From NCBI GenBank assembly GCA_004802725.1, contig SGPM01000005.1, positions 216,030-280,029 of the forward strand: a DNA stretch of 64,000 nucleotides, written 5' to 3'. Position numbers and translations under genes: made by a program. This document shows positions 24,368 to 36,498 of this stretch, one piece after another (within the stretch, counting starts at the first letter, position 1; each line of letters begins with the position of its first letter). Origin of the DNA: Antrodiella citrinella (Eukaryota > Basidiomycota > Agaricomycetes > Polyporales > Steccherinaceae). The notes below the pieces were generated by a model. It saw only the letters and a program-made list of their open reading frames with translations, was not told the DNA's origin and searched no databases.

Positions 24368-25907
24368 TTATCCAGCACGAATCGCTGTAGGACGGAACTC
24401 CTCGTGTGTTGACCACACGTCGTGCAATGAGTCCATCTTCGACCCAATCCGCTTGCCCGTCCATTCTTCTTCCCCTACTTTATCTGCCCAATCATCCGTG
24501 GCATCGTCACCCCAAGCGTCCCATTCTGACTTCTCATCCTGCACGAGCGTGTCTATCACGCTCTTCTCCTGCGGGACAGACTGACCGATCTGGGAGGTCA
24601 CCACGACTGCAGGGAATCCTGCACGAGGCGACAGCGTCAACGGGGGAGGCGGCGATCTGCGTCGTCGGTTCGAGGAATTAAGTGACATGCTGGAATCCGG
24701 GGAATGTAAAGAGAAAGGTGAAACGGGTGATGTGCTGGTACTGCCTACCGGTGGATATGCGTGCATGGCGATCGACTGACTCCCAATAAGATCAACGACC
24801 TTAGGGCTTGGCGTGGCGGAACCCGACGCGGTCTGGGTCTGTAATGACAGCTTCGATTCGTTTGGAATGGTCGGACTCTGTCCACGGCTTCGAGATAGCG
24901 AAGGGGACAGTAATGGTGGATTCTCGATATCGTGAGGTCTAAGGTCGTCGTCATCTTCCTCGTCATCCGAACTGGCACGGAAAAGAGGTTCTCGGTCGTA
25001 GGAAGGCCGACTGGGATCGCTCGTAGGAAGCTCATCGTCGGTGTTTGTACGGGCCTTCACGATTGAATCGATCAGCCAGAACTGCACGATGTTCATGCAG
25101 ATGGGGAATATGCCCATAGTGCTGCGGGAACTTCAGTAAATGGCGAGACGAAAGGATGAATTTGACGCACAAAATCACTTGAGCCTGTTCGCTCGAGCCC
25201 AAGAAACTCAGCATCCATTCTCCCATTGTAAAGATCCCAGGCCACAGTGCGAAGAGTACAACGACCAGAAGTTTCATTGATGTAAGGGAGAAAACATAGA
25301 CGGTGGCCTGTCTGAGCCAATAGATGATGGAGGGTGGTGAACCATATTGTCCGGATTCAAAGCCTTTGAAACGACACTTCTCCGTGAAAAAGTATGTGAT
25401 GAGATGCAAAAAGAAGTAGATGATTGCGACGCCTGAAGATAACACGTTTAGTAGTTTTCCACGGCGTGTATGACAACACTCACCAAGTGTGGTATCTATA
25501 AGAATATTAAGGAAGTACAGGACGCATGCATTGCCAGCAGATACATGTGCCACCACATCGGATATAAGCACGTTCACGCCATGCACGAACATTTGTCCAA
25601 TTATTTGTTTCCAGACGTCGAAGAGCCTGTACTTGTGGTTAGTGAGATGAGCCACGAACATGGCGCGGCCGCAAACGTACCATATTCGCCAAGGTCGTTT
25701 AGGTGTTTCCCTATGCCGTTTGTACACCAGAGACGACACGACAAGGATGCCCATCAGTCCTTGCACAACCTAACACATCCTCCATAAACATCACGTCAAG
25801 ATTCTCATTTGCCATGGACTGACCAAAGCGGTAGGACCTAGCAGTTGACATGACTTTCTGTCAACGTCTGGGTAGTCATCAAAGTAAGGATCGGGTAGTT
25901 TGTTCAT
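24368..25907 (-). CDS. STIMATE/TMEM110-like vacuolar or ER membrane protein
   Basis: Exons complement(24368..25121, 25171..25432, 25484..25626, 25681..25769, 25824..25907), 443 aa. The N-terminal half has about five hydrophobic spans. Family-type pieces include LMGILVVSSLVYKRHRE, RPWRIWLFDVWKQIIGQMF, GVNVLISDVVAH, CVLYFLNILIDTTLGVAIIY and PPSIIYWLRQATVYVFSL. Fungal members are annotated as vacuolar membrane proteins; the animal homologue STIMATE promotes store-operated Ca2+ entry at ER-plasma-membrane contacts. That role should not be assumed in a fungus. The C-terminal about 200 residues are an acidic, Ser/Pro-rich cytoplasmic tail. The first intron donor is GTCAGT. Confidence 0.8.
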
Positions 25908-26183
25908 GGTCGTTCGACACGACCACTAGAGATTGAGAGAGGTGGGAATTAGTCTCCCCGTCGGGAGAGGGTGAAGGGGGGAACGAACGAACAGAGAGCT
26001 TGAACTAGCCGACTCCGGTTGCGACACCGCAACGCAGGCGGTATCCGGGGTACATTTAGGCGCCCTTTGGTTGTGTACATCATCGGACCCCGGCAGCTCC
26101 CCCGCCACACAATGTTCGGAACTGATCCTTCCAGCCGAAAGGGTATACGTTGGTGAAAACGAACGTGTCGGTATATATTCCAG

Positions 26184-28713
26184 TCAAAATAGCTGACTAA
26201 CTACAACGTCCTTCAGCAAAGCAAAGTTCGGTGTACCGAACCCTGTAACGGGATCCCACCCTTGTGCAGCCTGAAATCGAGGTCAGACCGAGACCGACAC
26301 AGCCATATGCAAGTCGAGACTTACATTGAACCCCGGAGTACCGCATCCAGGATTGCTCCCTGCGGTCACATCGTTGAAAACAAAAGGTGACTCAGTACCG
26401 ATCTTGTATAGCAATGGGTTCAAGAACCCTAATGGCGGTAGCCCCATCGTCAGACGAGCATCGTTCAGTAATGATACGATCGCTGAGAATGTTGGAGCTG
26501 CAGCAGACGTCCCTCCGACCAGGAATGAATTACCAGAGACGAAGATCTTGAAAAAGTCAGACTGTGCTGATACATCTGGATATGCCTGTGTTCTGGCGTG
26601 TCAGTGGGTTTACCGACGTCGAATTTGTTTAGAGACTCACTCTTCCGCCTCTGAATGAAGAGAGGTTGTATGTGAACACGAAACTACTAAACAGCGATAT
26701 ACGCTCACTGGTTGTATAATCCGGCATACATGCCGCTCGGAATCTGCTGGACATAGGAAGCTACCGCAGCGTCTTGGTAGCTTGGACGAGCAAACTGTGG
26801 ATCCAACGTCAAGAATGATACGAGATGGCACTATGCAACACTTGCCAAATCACTGAAACCACCTCCCGAAAATGACGCTGCTATCTCGGGGATCTGTGTC
26901 GTGCCGCCAACTGTCGTAACGCTACGGCAAAAGGTCGATCAAGCGAACAATGCTGGCAAGAGGCCAGGCTATACGCACAACGGACATGACGCAGGAAACA
27001 TCGGCATGAATTTCAGCGTGTTATTGCCGTCATTGCTGAGACATTTCGTCGTAGCGGAATCAGTGTCTCCGTCGCCGACACCGAAGTCTCCGGAAGAGAA
27101 TAACACGGATACACCACGTGCACCTAAATTAAAGTCAAGACTGGTCCATGCCGAAGCATAGAACATGACGCACCTAGTTGCCCGAACTGACGACAGATTC
27201 GAATCGCATATGATTCGGGCACTGAGGCAGAAGGTCAATACTTCGCAAGATCGAAAGAAAGTTTGAGCGTACCAGTCTCTTCACTGTCACCATAGCTTGT
27301 GCTGTGGATGAGATATGAGCAAAACCTCATACGATTGGACATCTCGTCATCATACCTGATCGTCTGAGGCGGGTTCGGTTGGCTGAGTATGAAATCCAAC
27401 CACTAAGAGACAATGTTTGTCAGTACACTCTCGAGAAAACAGAGCACTTCATGCTCGTACATACATCACCGTAGGGCTCATTCGTATTTGTCTGCTCCAT
27501 TGCGTCCGGGATGTAATCAGGACTGCCTGCAGTGGAATAAAAGGTGCTCGGGACAGGATGAGACAAGCCAAATGCGAATTGGACGTCTAAGTCCTAGCTA
27601 CTCAGTACCGAATCAAAGGGAAAACTCTATGGGCATCGTACCAAGGTTGGCCTCATCTCCCGCTGAAGCGAGAGTTTGATTGTTCAGTCCATCTGTTAGA
27701 AAAATCGCGTGAGACGGTCCATTCGGCGCACGTAACATCAGACCTACCGTTGACGGAGACAAATTCAAATGAGGAGTTCAATGCATCCGGCCTCTGTTCG
27801 GCGAAGAACTGCTGCAAGTCAGCCATATTGGCGAACTCGTTCAAATAGCCAGTGACCCCGATCTGATTCCCATTGGTCGTTGAAGGCGTGTACCCAGCCA
27901 TGTTATACAGCTGTTGTAAGCAAGTCACTGTGATAGTGGCGTTGCAGCTTGCATCGACGAACCCTTTGTATGCGGACGAAACGGGTATTGGTGCATTGGA
28001 ATCAGGAACCGCAGGGGCACTCATAACCTGGTGTATGCTTGAAGCCATATTTCGGGGTGCGGAGAATAGGGTGGTGGGTTGAATGAACTCTATGTGGGCG
28101 TGCACTTCCGACGGCAAGCTGTACTTAGTCGTGCGCATGACGGACTTCCCGGAGTGCTTGTGGACCCAGACGTGATATTCCTAACATGCCGAAGTCAGTA
28201 TGGTAGCATTCATTTACGTCCAAACTAACTCACAGTGTCCATCATGCTCTCTGCAACTCCAATAGGAACCCTGACTTTTACCGAATCGTTAGCCGGAGAG
28301 CGAACCAAATCGCTCTCACCAAGTCCATGCGTAGCCAGCCAGGCCGTTACGGCATCCACGCTATGCTGGTGGGGCGCAATCAATGCGTTGACTTCATCCA
28401 GAGAGAGATGTTGTCCATATCGCTCATGGTAGGGATCGCTATTCACAACAGATCCGTGAGTACATTCAGACTGGAAAATCGTTGGACGAGAAGTGATTAC
28501 CTAATCTCATACAAATGACCTTCCAGCTCCTCCCAGCTTGGCTGAGGAAGAGCGATACGAAGCTCAATAAATGAGCTCGCAGGCGCTCTCCGGTCCTTGA
28601 CCCACCCTTTAGGTGCCCTGACATCCTCCTTCACCCGGGGAGGTGCCTTCGAAGGAAGAGCGACGGCCAGCGCCACGAAAAAGAGCGCAACCAGCACCCC
28701 CGTGCAGCTGCAT
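26184..28713 (-). CDS. Secreted S53 peptidase (sedolisin), copy A; reading frame broken in the signal peptide
   Basis: Coding exons complement(26184..26270, 26325..26585, 26641..26650, 26709..26794, 26846..26921, 26979..27123, 27174..27221, 27273..27301, 27356..27402, 27465..27586, 27642..27692, 27748..28180, 28234..28438, 28501..28713). Sedolisins are acid serine-carboxyl peptidases made with a large pro-domain. The catalytic set is complete: Glu and Asp in DEANLDVQF, Asp in FSSGDFGVG, Ser in GGTSAAAP. The pro-domain ([27 protein letters not shown]) is also intact. The defect is at the start. The natural ATG (28711-28713) is one base out of frame with a good signal peptide (VLVALFFVALAVALPSKA), because of a run of five C (plus strand 28697-28701). 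Intron 26795-26845 has a GC donor. This is a true frameshift, a sequencing error or an unseen 5' exon. It has the same exon plan as copy B. Confidence 0.85.
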
Positions 28714-29374
28714 GAGAACAAGGGGGAAGAGTCCGAAAGCGAAGGCGAAAAGAGTTCACGACGGCCATCTCGTTGCCTCCTTATGTACTTCGGGTGAGAT
28801 GGATAGAGCTCGGGTTGCTTTCATTTAGCTTTGATGCAATATAACGGCATCCAATTATACGAGCCCTGGTCTACGTCACGCCGACGATAGCAAGACGATA
28901 GCATATACGACGGTAGCAAGGATGATGGCCTTCCTCCCATGACAACCTAGATTCTGCCGCACATCGTCAGCGCTACGATAACTTGAAGGTGCACAGTGGC
29001 TAAAGGCACAAGGTGGACAGAAGGTGTAGGTTTGTAAAGATACCGTCTGCATTTCAATTGCAGCATGAGATCGGCGATCTTACAGTAGATGTACATCACT
29101 GACACCATACAGTACTTGACTTGTCGCAAGATGCCGGCGAGCTCTACGGAGTAGCTCTGCAAGACGGCCATAGACATGAGGGGAAGTCATGATAGCGGGA
29201 CGATCTCAGTGAACATGGCAAGAACATGGTACGCGGTCTGAAGGAGAGTCGTCTCGCTCAGGCTTGTCAAAATTGCCGCCCGTGCTCGTACATTTGTTCT
29301 ATCAGCCTTGCATGTATAGTCCTACTTATCCAAGTCAAACGATATGCTATACTATAGTACATCTTGTCAAGACT
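28714..29374. other. Intergenic, S53 copy A 5' flank to SEC18 3' end
   Basis: 661 bases. An alternative ATG for the S53 gene lies at 28771-28773 (minus strand) but is also out of frame. Around 28880-28920 there are imperfect repeats of a GATAGCA/GTAGCAAG motif. No gene is supported. Confidence 0.35.
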
Positions 29375-32165
29375 CTACATTCCAAGCCCCATCAAGGACC
29401 CAGTCAACCTCTCCGCTACCGCTTCCGGTTCTTGCCTCGACATCTCAATCACGCTCAACAACTTCTTGATTCCGATATTCAAAGCTGCCATCTGATCTTC
29501 TTCGCCACCCAATCCAGCTTGCTCGAGCATCCGCATCGCGTTGTTCCTCTGCGAGTCGTTCTGGAACAGTTGCACTTCATTGAGGACGTATTCTAGGGAG
29601 CGGAGGTTGGAGATGGGAGGGATGCGTAGCTCTGCGTCAAAGGATTCTGACAGACCGAGGTCTGTCAGGATGGGACGGAAAGAGCTTGTGGAAATGACGA
29701 GAAGACGGCGGCCCTTTGGAGGTCTCCGAGTGAGTAATACCATCAGGGCTTGCAGAACCGCGTTGGAGAACCTCGGGCCGATCGGTGTAAAATCTGGTCA
29801 AACAATATATGAGAAACTGTAGCAATACGACCCATCACAGGATGGCTTACCTAGTAGTCGCTCTAAATTATCGACAACAATGACACTCAGTGGACTCTTG
29901 TAGCTGTCAGCGAAGACTTTGCTGATTGCGGCAACCTTCTGACTTTCAGAGAAGCCCACCATGCTGTCCGGTGAAATCAACTTCATAAACGGATACTGTG
30001 AAGCTTGTGCCACAGTTGCCGCGAGAGCAGTCTTTCCAGAGCCGGGAGGGCCGTGGAGCAAAACACTGACGAGAGGTGTACGCGACGATGTGCGAACTTG
30101 TTCCACAAACAGCTCTCCAGACCGAAGGATTTCCTGAAAATAATGAGTCCAATCATCACACGTATCTGCGGACGAGGACTTACATCGACGACAGACGAGA
30201 AATGTATGATTCCGTTCTGGACAACCTGTTCAAGCTCTTCTTTGGCAACACCGAACGCAGGTGTAACTTCCTCCATGGCGTTCATGAAATCTTCACGGTT
30301 GACCCTCAGATTCTCGATATCATCCGACACTCCTGCTAGCGTCCCGACCTTGACGTGTCGACTGAACGCGAAACTGGTCGCGCTCTTGACCAAACCACCG
30401 ATCTCAGCACCGGAGAAGTTCTTCGTGATCTGGGCGAGCTCTAGCAAGTCGACGTCGTGGTCCATAACGCCGTTCTTGCGCATTTTGGTAGTATGGATGT
30501 TCAGGATCTGGTAACGACCTTTCTCATCCGGTAGTGAGATCTCCATATGTACCTCCAGACGTCCGGGACGCAGCAACGCCTCGTCGATCATGTCGAGTCG
30601 GTTGGTCATACCAATGATGAGGATGTTGTTCAATTGGTCCACACCATCCAACTACAGCAATCTGGTGAGAAGCAAGCTCTACGATGACTAAGGAATACGA
30701 ACCTTGGAAAGCAGCTGGTTAACAATGCTATCACCTACACCGGTACCGCCTTGAGTAGAACCACGCTGCTTACAGATAGCGTCCAACTCATCGAAAATGA
30801 TGATGTGAAGGCCACTTTCGTCTCCCTTGGCCTTGTACTCTTTCTCGGCGTCGGCGAAAAGCTTTCGGATGTTCTCTTCAGATGCACCGACGTACTTGTT
30901 TAGTATTTCAGGACCGTTGACAATCTTGGGCTCCCGTGCGTTCAACATCGTACCGATTTGTCGAGCCATGAGCGTCTTTCCGGTACCCGGAGGACCGTGG
31001 AGGAGAATACCTTGAACGAAGATGAGTTTGCCTGAAGAGAATCAAAGAGTGAGCAAACCTACCTTTCACGTGCTGGATACCAAGCTTATCGACCAACCCT
31101 GGAGGGAATACACGGGATGCGAAGGCACGACGGAAAATGGTGCTGAACTCAGAATCCAAGCCTCCGATACCCATGTCTTCGAACTTGAAGTTAGGGGCCA
31201 GGATGGCATTTGGAGGAGCTCTGACTCAGTGAATTAGACAACTGCAGGAAGTTGAAAGAAAGCGACAGCGACGTACTTCTTTGCACTTGACTTGATTTTG
31301 ATGGCACTGTCGCCCGCCTTCATGAAAGTTACATCCGTCTTTTCCATCAAAATACCCATGTTCGTAGCTCCGCCGCTACCGCCTCTTCGCTGGGCATCAG
31401 CCAAGTCCAACGTACTGAGACCCAACACTTGCGCCCTCAAATTCTGTCCGTGGAACTCGAAGACCAGCATCTCTCCCGGAGTGAATATGATGTTTGAGAA
31501 TGCCTTGATGAAGTTCTTGGCCATTTCATCCGCGGAGAATGCTTCCGCGAGCTCGTGTCCCCGTCGAAGGAAGCCGACCTCAATGTCAAGAGATTGGAGG
31601 TACGAAGGCTGGAAAGGGAGGGGTTCAACGGTAGCTTCATCACCGGTCACGGAGAGACCAATCCACTGTCGCTGCATGGACGAGGCACCAATGGTACCGG
31701 GTGCGAGTTTGCCAGTATTATCATGGCTGTGCGGATGGTAAGAAACATAGGTTGTAAATTGGATCTAAGATAGGGGACATACCGGGTTGTAAGAGGGAAC
31801 GCTTGCTTGACGAGAACATGCTGGCCTTGAGGGAAGTCGGAAGGGTGCACTATCAAGCAGTTGGACAGGGCAAGTGCATCGCTTGGAGATGCTGCAACAC
31901 CATAACTGGCGCGCAAAGGTGAAACCACGTGAGATTTGACTGCACGCAGATAGTCAAGGGTTGCGACGTACGCTCCTCTGGATGCTCTCTGTTGCTGCGG
32001 CGGAGCTCGCTTCTCGTATGCTCCTGGATCGTCATATCTGGGTGCAGGGACCCTTGGTTGCGATCTGCCGTACTGGTCGTTAGAGCCACCCGGAGGGACA
32101 CGAGCATATGGTTGTTGCGATGGTGGAGGTGCTGAATCGCGACTGTTTCTGAAGAAACTGCTCAT
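29375..32165 (-). CDS. SEC18: Sec18/NSF, AAA ATPase of vesicle fusion
   Basis: Exons complement(29375..29793, 29851..30133, 30184..30651, 30703..31031, 31063..31220, 31277..31726, 31783..31905, 31972..32165), 807 aa. Sec18 disassembles SNARE complexes after membrane fusion. Order: a Pro/Gln-rich N-terminal tail; N-domain ([34 protein letters not shown]); D1 ATPase with Walker A GPPGTGKT, Walker [11 protein letters not shown] and arginine-finger region [18 protein letters not shown]2 with Walker A GPPGSGKT and the degenerate Walker [11 protein letters not shown], as usual for NSF. Full length and intact. The first intron (31906-31971) is 66 nt with no stop, so the longer unspliced form would also be in frame; homology favours splicing. 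Divergent from the UPF0652 gene. Confidence 0.96.
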
Positions 32166-32540
32166 AGTTACAGGGTATGAGCGGTATGGAGTCTATGGAC
32201 TAGTCGTCTGGGTAGAATTGTGTCAGCAAAAGGAGCTTCTATGGACGAGCTTCAAGCTTACCTCAGGTCCGTCGTCGTTCAACAAGAGAAAACAGGACTT
32301 CGAAACAATAGAGGTTGTTGTATGAAGCAAAGTAACGATTCAGTCATGATCATAAGCGGAACGTGTCGGCGCCAATGACTCGAATGAGGGCTATGCAACG
32401 AAATATTAATGTGCTGACAGTGACGCGCCTCGATCGCGTGTACAAAAGTTGTCCTCATCCTGTCTCCGAGGCCCGACTAATTTCACACTCTTTCCCTGTC
32501 GTTCAAGTGCACACTCGGAATTCGAAGCTTGACCAACCAA
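32166..32540. promoter_or_regulatory. Divergent promoter region, SEC18 / UPF0652
   Basis: 375 bases between two divergent starts. It ends in a pyrimidine-rich stretch before the right-hand ATG at 32541. No clear TATA box. Confidence 0.4.
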
Positions 32541-34728
32541 ATGGAGGCTGAAAGCTCTACGACTGAGCCTGGTGCTCCCGGGTTCTCCCTGGAGAGTATA
32601 CTGGACGGAAACGACGAAAACTTAGAGCATCCCGATGTCCAGGAGGGAACAGATGATGATACTACAGAAACTAGTCATGCAGCCTCAGGATACTGCGTGG
32701 AATGTGAAGGTGGGCTGGTCGTTGTTCCCTGCTATACGCTGTGTGTTTATTTTCTGGATGAACTAGATCAGCCCGCCCAGCTCCGCTGTGAGACATGTGA
32801 AGATGATTTCTGCGATGTCTGCTTCGCCGCGCAGCACAGAAAAGGCTCTCGTAAAAGACATGCAACGAAACCGCTGGCACAAAAACGAGGGAAAAGGGCG
32901 AAGCTGACGAACGGCGAGGCGGCACAGTCTAACGGCGATGACGTGAGTATGCCTCAGACACAGGACTAGCTGTCTTATTTATCACTTCTCTCACCAGATG
33001 GATACCGATGCAGCAGCCGATTCAGACGACGAATTGGAGGCCATAATCAACGGTGCTGAATCTCACGATGTTGTGCCTGTCCCTGCCATACCAGAAACAA
33101 CGGTTGGAGAATGGTTCGTCGAGCGTGCCAAGTACATTCCTATGCGGCTCACCCTAGGCGAGCGCAAGTACCTCCGATTACTGGAAGCAGCCCTGCACGT
33201 ATCCGAATATACCGATAAAATCGACACCATTGGTTTCGGCCTTTCCAAGGCAAAGCGCATAGTATATCAAATTCGCGAGCTATGTGCCATTCTTTCCGGT
33301 CTCGTTCTTTCCGCAGACTATAAGCAGGGTCAAGAGCTCTTCTCCGATAAAGACTTTCAATCTAACGAGGAATTCTACCAGCAAATCTTCGAACTTGGTC
33401 GTCGTCACAAGATTATGAATCCCGATAAGATGAGATCAACTTACGGAAAGTTGATCTACCTACTGCAGGTTTGTAGCAACAACCACATTTGCTTGGATGC
33501 TCACCATTGATACATGATCCCATAGGACAGTCAAACACCCGAGGTCAAAGACATCCTTGGCTTCAGCTGCGTAAAGCCCATCAAGTCGGTCTTCACACTC
33601 CTAGAGGAGCATAACGCCGTGGACCTGCTGCGGGATGATCTCGTCGCTATTGCCACGAAGGAGATCTACTCAGAAGGCCGTTCTCGCCGTGATATCCAAA
33701 AGGACATCAAAGCGAAGGAGCGGGCGATTGAGACGCTTGCTGCCAGATATAAACGTGAAGGCCTAGAACAGGAAAATATACGGCAATGTTTATACAGCAT
33801 CGGTGACAACCATGCCTTCTTGAGGACAAACAGAGACCCCTGCGACCGTATGATTTCATACCTGAAGGAGTACTTTCATCCAACGCAGGCGAAAGATGGC
33901 AAACATAGTTTGGCGATCAGAAGTGGGAAGGGTGGCGCTAGGCTCAGTCACGACCATTCAAAGCAATACGCTTATGTCATACAGAGCTTGACGTTGTGGC
34001 GGGAGATCCTACACGGTACGTATACCCTTCTTCTTGATTTGCAGGTCAGACGATGATGCGGGTATGATAGACATGTTCCACCTCTGGACCCTTGCAGAAC
34101 AAGATCTGTTATCGGAGAATGTGTCCTACCGTCTGCGTGATACCGGTCAAGGTCTCAACCGTGTTCAAGCCTCGCCCAAGACCTCTCGCATGATGCACGC
34201 CATCCTAAATCGTGCTCAGCGCAGTATTGGTTCTTGGGTTGGCTCGTCGGTCATTCACATGGGCGACCACAACGTACCAAACTCGTTGATGTTCATTGGT
34301 GAGATTACCACCTTCTGATCCACCAGGAATTGCCGTACTGACCTGACTACAGACAAGTACTCACAAATCTACCGCATTCTCCTTCCAATTTGCAACACTG
34401 TCGCACATATTCCTTCGCTCATGGATAAACCCGCGCTTCGCTCGTACATTGAGGACGAATTCGGTTCACAAGATGGCCTTTCTCGCGAAATTTTGAGCGA
34501 CTTCTTCCGTCACGGTTTCGATGGCTCTGGGGCCGACAACTTCTTCGATGCAGGAAGTTGTATAGACGGGCGCCTGACTTCTGCATGGAACTGGTGCTCG
34601 ACGCTAGAGAAAAAAAGGTTCTTCCCGGTGTTCTTGCTGACAGGTAGGCACCACGTTGGAGTTCTATGATTGTGCATTTTCTGAAGATATGGATCACAGG
34701 ATTTATCGGCTTTGACGGCGAATGGTGA
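32541..34728 (+). CDS. UPF0652/DUF2009 protein with N-terminal B-box zinc finger
   Basis: Exons 32541..32709, 32767..32942, 32998..33468, 33526..34015, 34071..34298, 34353..34643 and 34700..34728, 617 aa. Residues about 51-92 form a B-box-type zinc site: CVEC, then CETCEDDFCDVCFAAQH and the following His. The remaining about 450 residues match the conserved UPF0652 family: GEWFVERAKYIPMRLTLGER, RSRRDIQKDIKAKERA, RQCLYSIGDNHAFL, RDPCDRMISYLKEYFHP, RILLPICNTV and the closing TGFIGFDGEW. The family is widespread in fungi and other eukaryotes and its function is unknown to me. The tiny last exon (29 nt) is supported by restoring this conserved C-terminus. Convergent with eIF3m, with 152 bases between stops. 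Confidence 0.87.
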
Positions 34729-34880
34729 AGCAGCGTTTAGAAGCTTTGCCGAAAACGATGACTGCGGGCGTAGTTGGATGTGACAAGTTACCCTTAGACC
34801 ACACTAGACCTTCCATCGCTCTATGAGCGAAAACATACACGCAAGACATCTCTCGTATCTAGAGCAGTACAACTACAAAA

Positions 34881-36498
34881 TCAAGCAACAGTCTCCTGCG
34901 GCTGTTGTACAGTGGTCTCCAGAACGCTGGGTACGTTCGATGCCAGGGCGTCCGGTCCAGTTTTCTTCTTGGTAGAAACGACGACTTCCAATACTCCGAC
35001 CAAGCCAGCCTTCCACGCAGCCAACCGCTTCTCGAGGATCACCCATTGCTCACGTCCAAAGATACGCGCAGTAGCACGAGCAACGTGGAAGGTTTGTGTG
35101 GTCTGGGAGAGTTTCCCTGACACGAGTCCAACGCGAATGGCTGCACAGCAAAAGTGTTGAGGAACGGACAAAACGGAACTCGGAGATCAAGGGAAAACTG
35201 ACCATCAATAACCCACTTCTCAACCTCGCTTTGTTCCAATTGAAGAGCCTTCGCCAGGACAGGGTAAGCAACAGCGTGACCAATGTTTTGGAAGGCGACA
35301 GAAGCCAGGCTGAGAAGACGAATCTTCCTCTCCAACTGTGCCTTATCCAGGTCTTTCGGCCAGCACGCAAACGTTGAGCGATCTGTCAAAACTATGAGAC
35401 GTACGTGAGCGACATACCGTACTGAGCGAACAGATCAGAATGGCTGGATTCCCATGCTTTGTACTCCGACAATCCATCATTCAAAAATATCTGGAGCAAT
35501 GGGAAGATCTCGTGGTTTTTAGCAGCAACCACTGCATCGAGGCGGAAGAGAGGATCGAAGTCGAAGACGGTGAGTGAACGCAGAGCGGCGACAATAACCT
35601 GCACTGCGGCAGGTTCGGCCGATGATGGTGGAAGGGAGCGGACGTAGGAAAGCAAGTATTGATATGATGTATCCCTGCGGAAGACTAAGTCAGCATACGA
35701 TCACGTCTGCGCACAAGAGTGAATTGGACGTACGCGTCACCGCTGGTCGCGTATGCATCAACTAGAAGCTTGAGGAACGCGGATTTCTCCTCGGATGAAA
35801 CGTCCCATTCCGACAACCATTTTTCAACTCCTGCGGGAGACAACGAAAGATGTTCTAGCTCATAGTTTGTGCTTGCAATCTCTACAAGGGTGCGCTGTAC
35901 GGGGAGTCTCAATTCGGATCGGGCGGGTATAGTGTTGAAAAGATTTGAGATACTGCATGGCATAGGTCAGCAGATTCGCGTAGAAGGAAATGGGACGTGG
36001 CGTACACGCGATATTTTGTCCCAGAGGGCTCGCTCGACGAGGATACCGCTTGGAGTATCGCAGGGATGTATTGCTTCGTCTGAGGCGACTCCGAGGGGAA
36101 TAGTGAAAGTAGGTGAGCAAAGAGAAGGTTGAAGAACCCTTCGATCTCTGCAACTCGAATGAGCATTCGCGTCGAAAGATCACAACAAGACGCACCGCGT
36201 TCAGATCCATCCCCGAGATCCTTGACCTCGTCCAAAACTTTGATCAAGACTTGTCTCCGTCGCTCATCATCCTGCTCGAATGATGTCTGATCCTCCGCCG
36301 TCGTCAACGCGTCCTGAAAGGGCTGGAGAAAAGCTGGTCGTTGCTCTTCCAGGAGAGACCTGGCCAAGTAGTTGACCAATTCTAAAATCTGTAGACTCGG
36401 GATGTAAGCATGATTCAAAAGACGTCATCGTGTCCCAAACTCACCTGCTCCTCGTATGTACCCTCTGCAAAGACCGGAATTGCGTCTGAGACCGACAT
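34881..36498 (-). CDS. EIF3M: Translation initiation factor eIF3 subunit M (PCI domain)
   Basis: Exons complement(34881..35140, 35203..35382, 35418..35674, 35734..35952, 36006..36147, 36196..36388, 36445..36498), 434 aa. eIF3m is a PCI subunit of the eIF3 octamer-type core that helps the 40S ribosome load. The N-terminal helical repeats include RSELRLPVQRTLVEIAST and EEKSAFLKLLVDAY. The C-terminal PCI/winged-helix segment is clear: RKIRLLSLASVAFQNIGHAV, ALQLEQSEVEKWVIDAIRVG, LVSGKLSQTTQTFHVARATA, RIFGREQWVILEKRLAAW. Length is normal. The exon-3 donor was placed at GTACGC rather than the nearer GTGTAC because only that keeps the phase. Confidence 0.92.
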
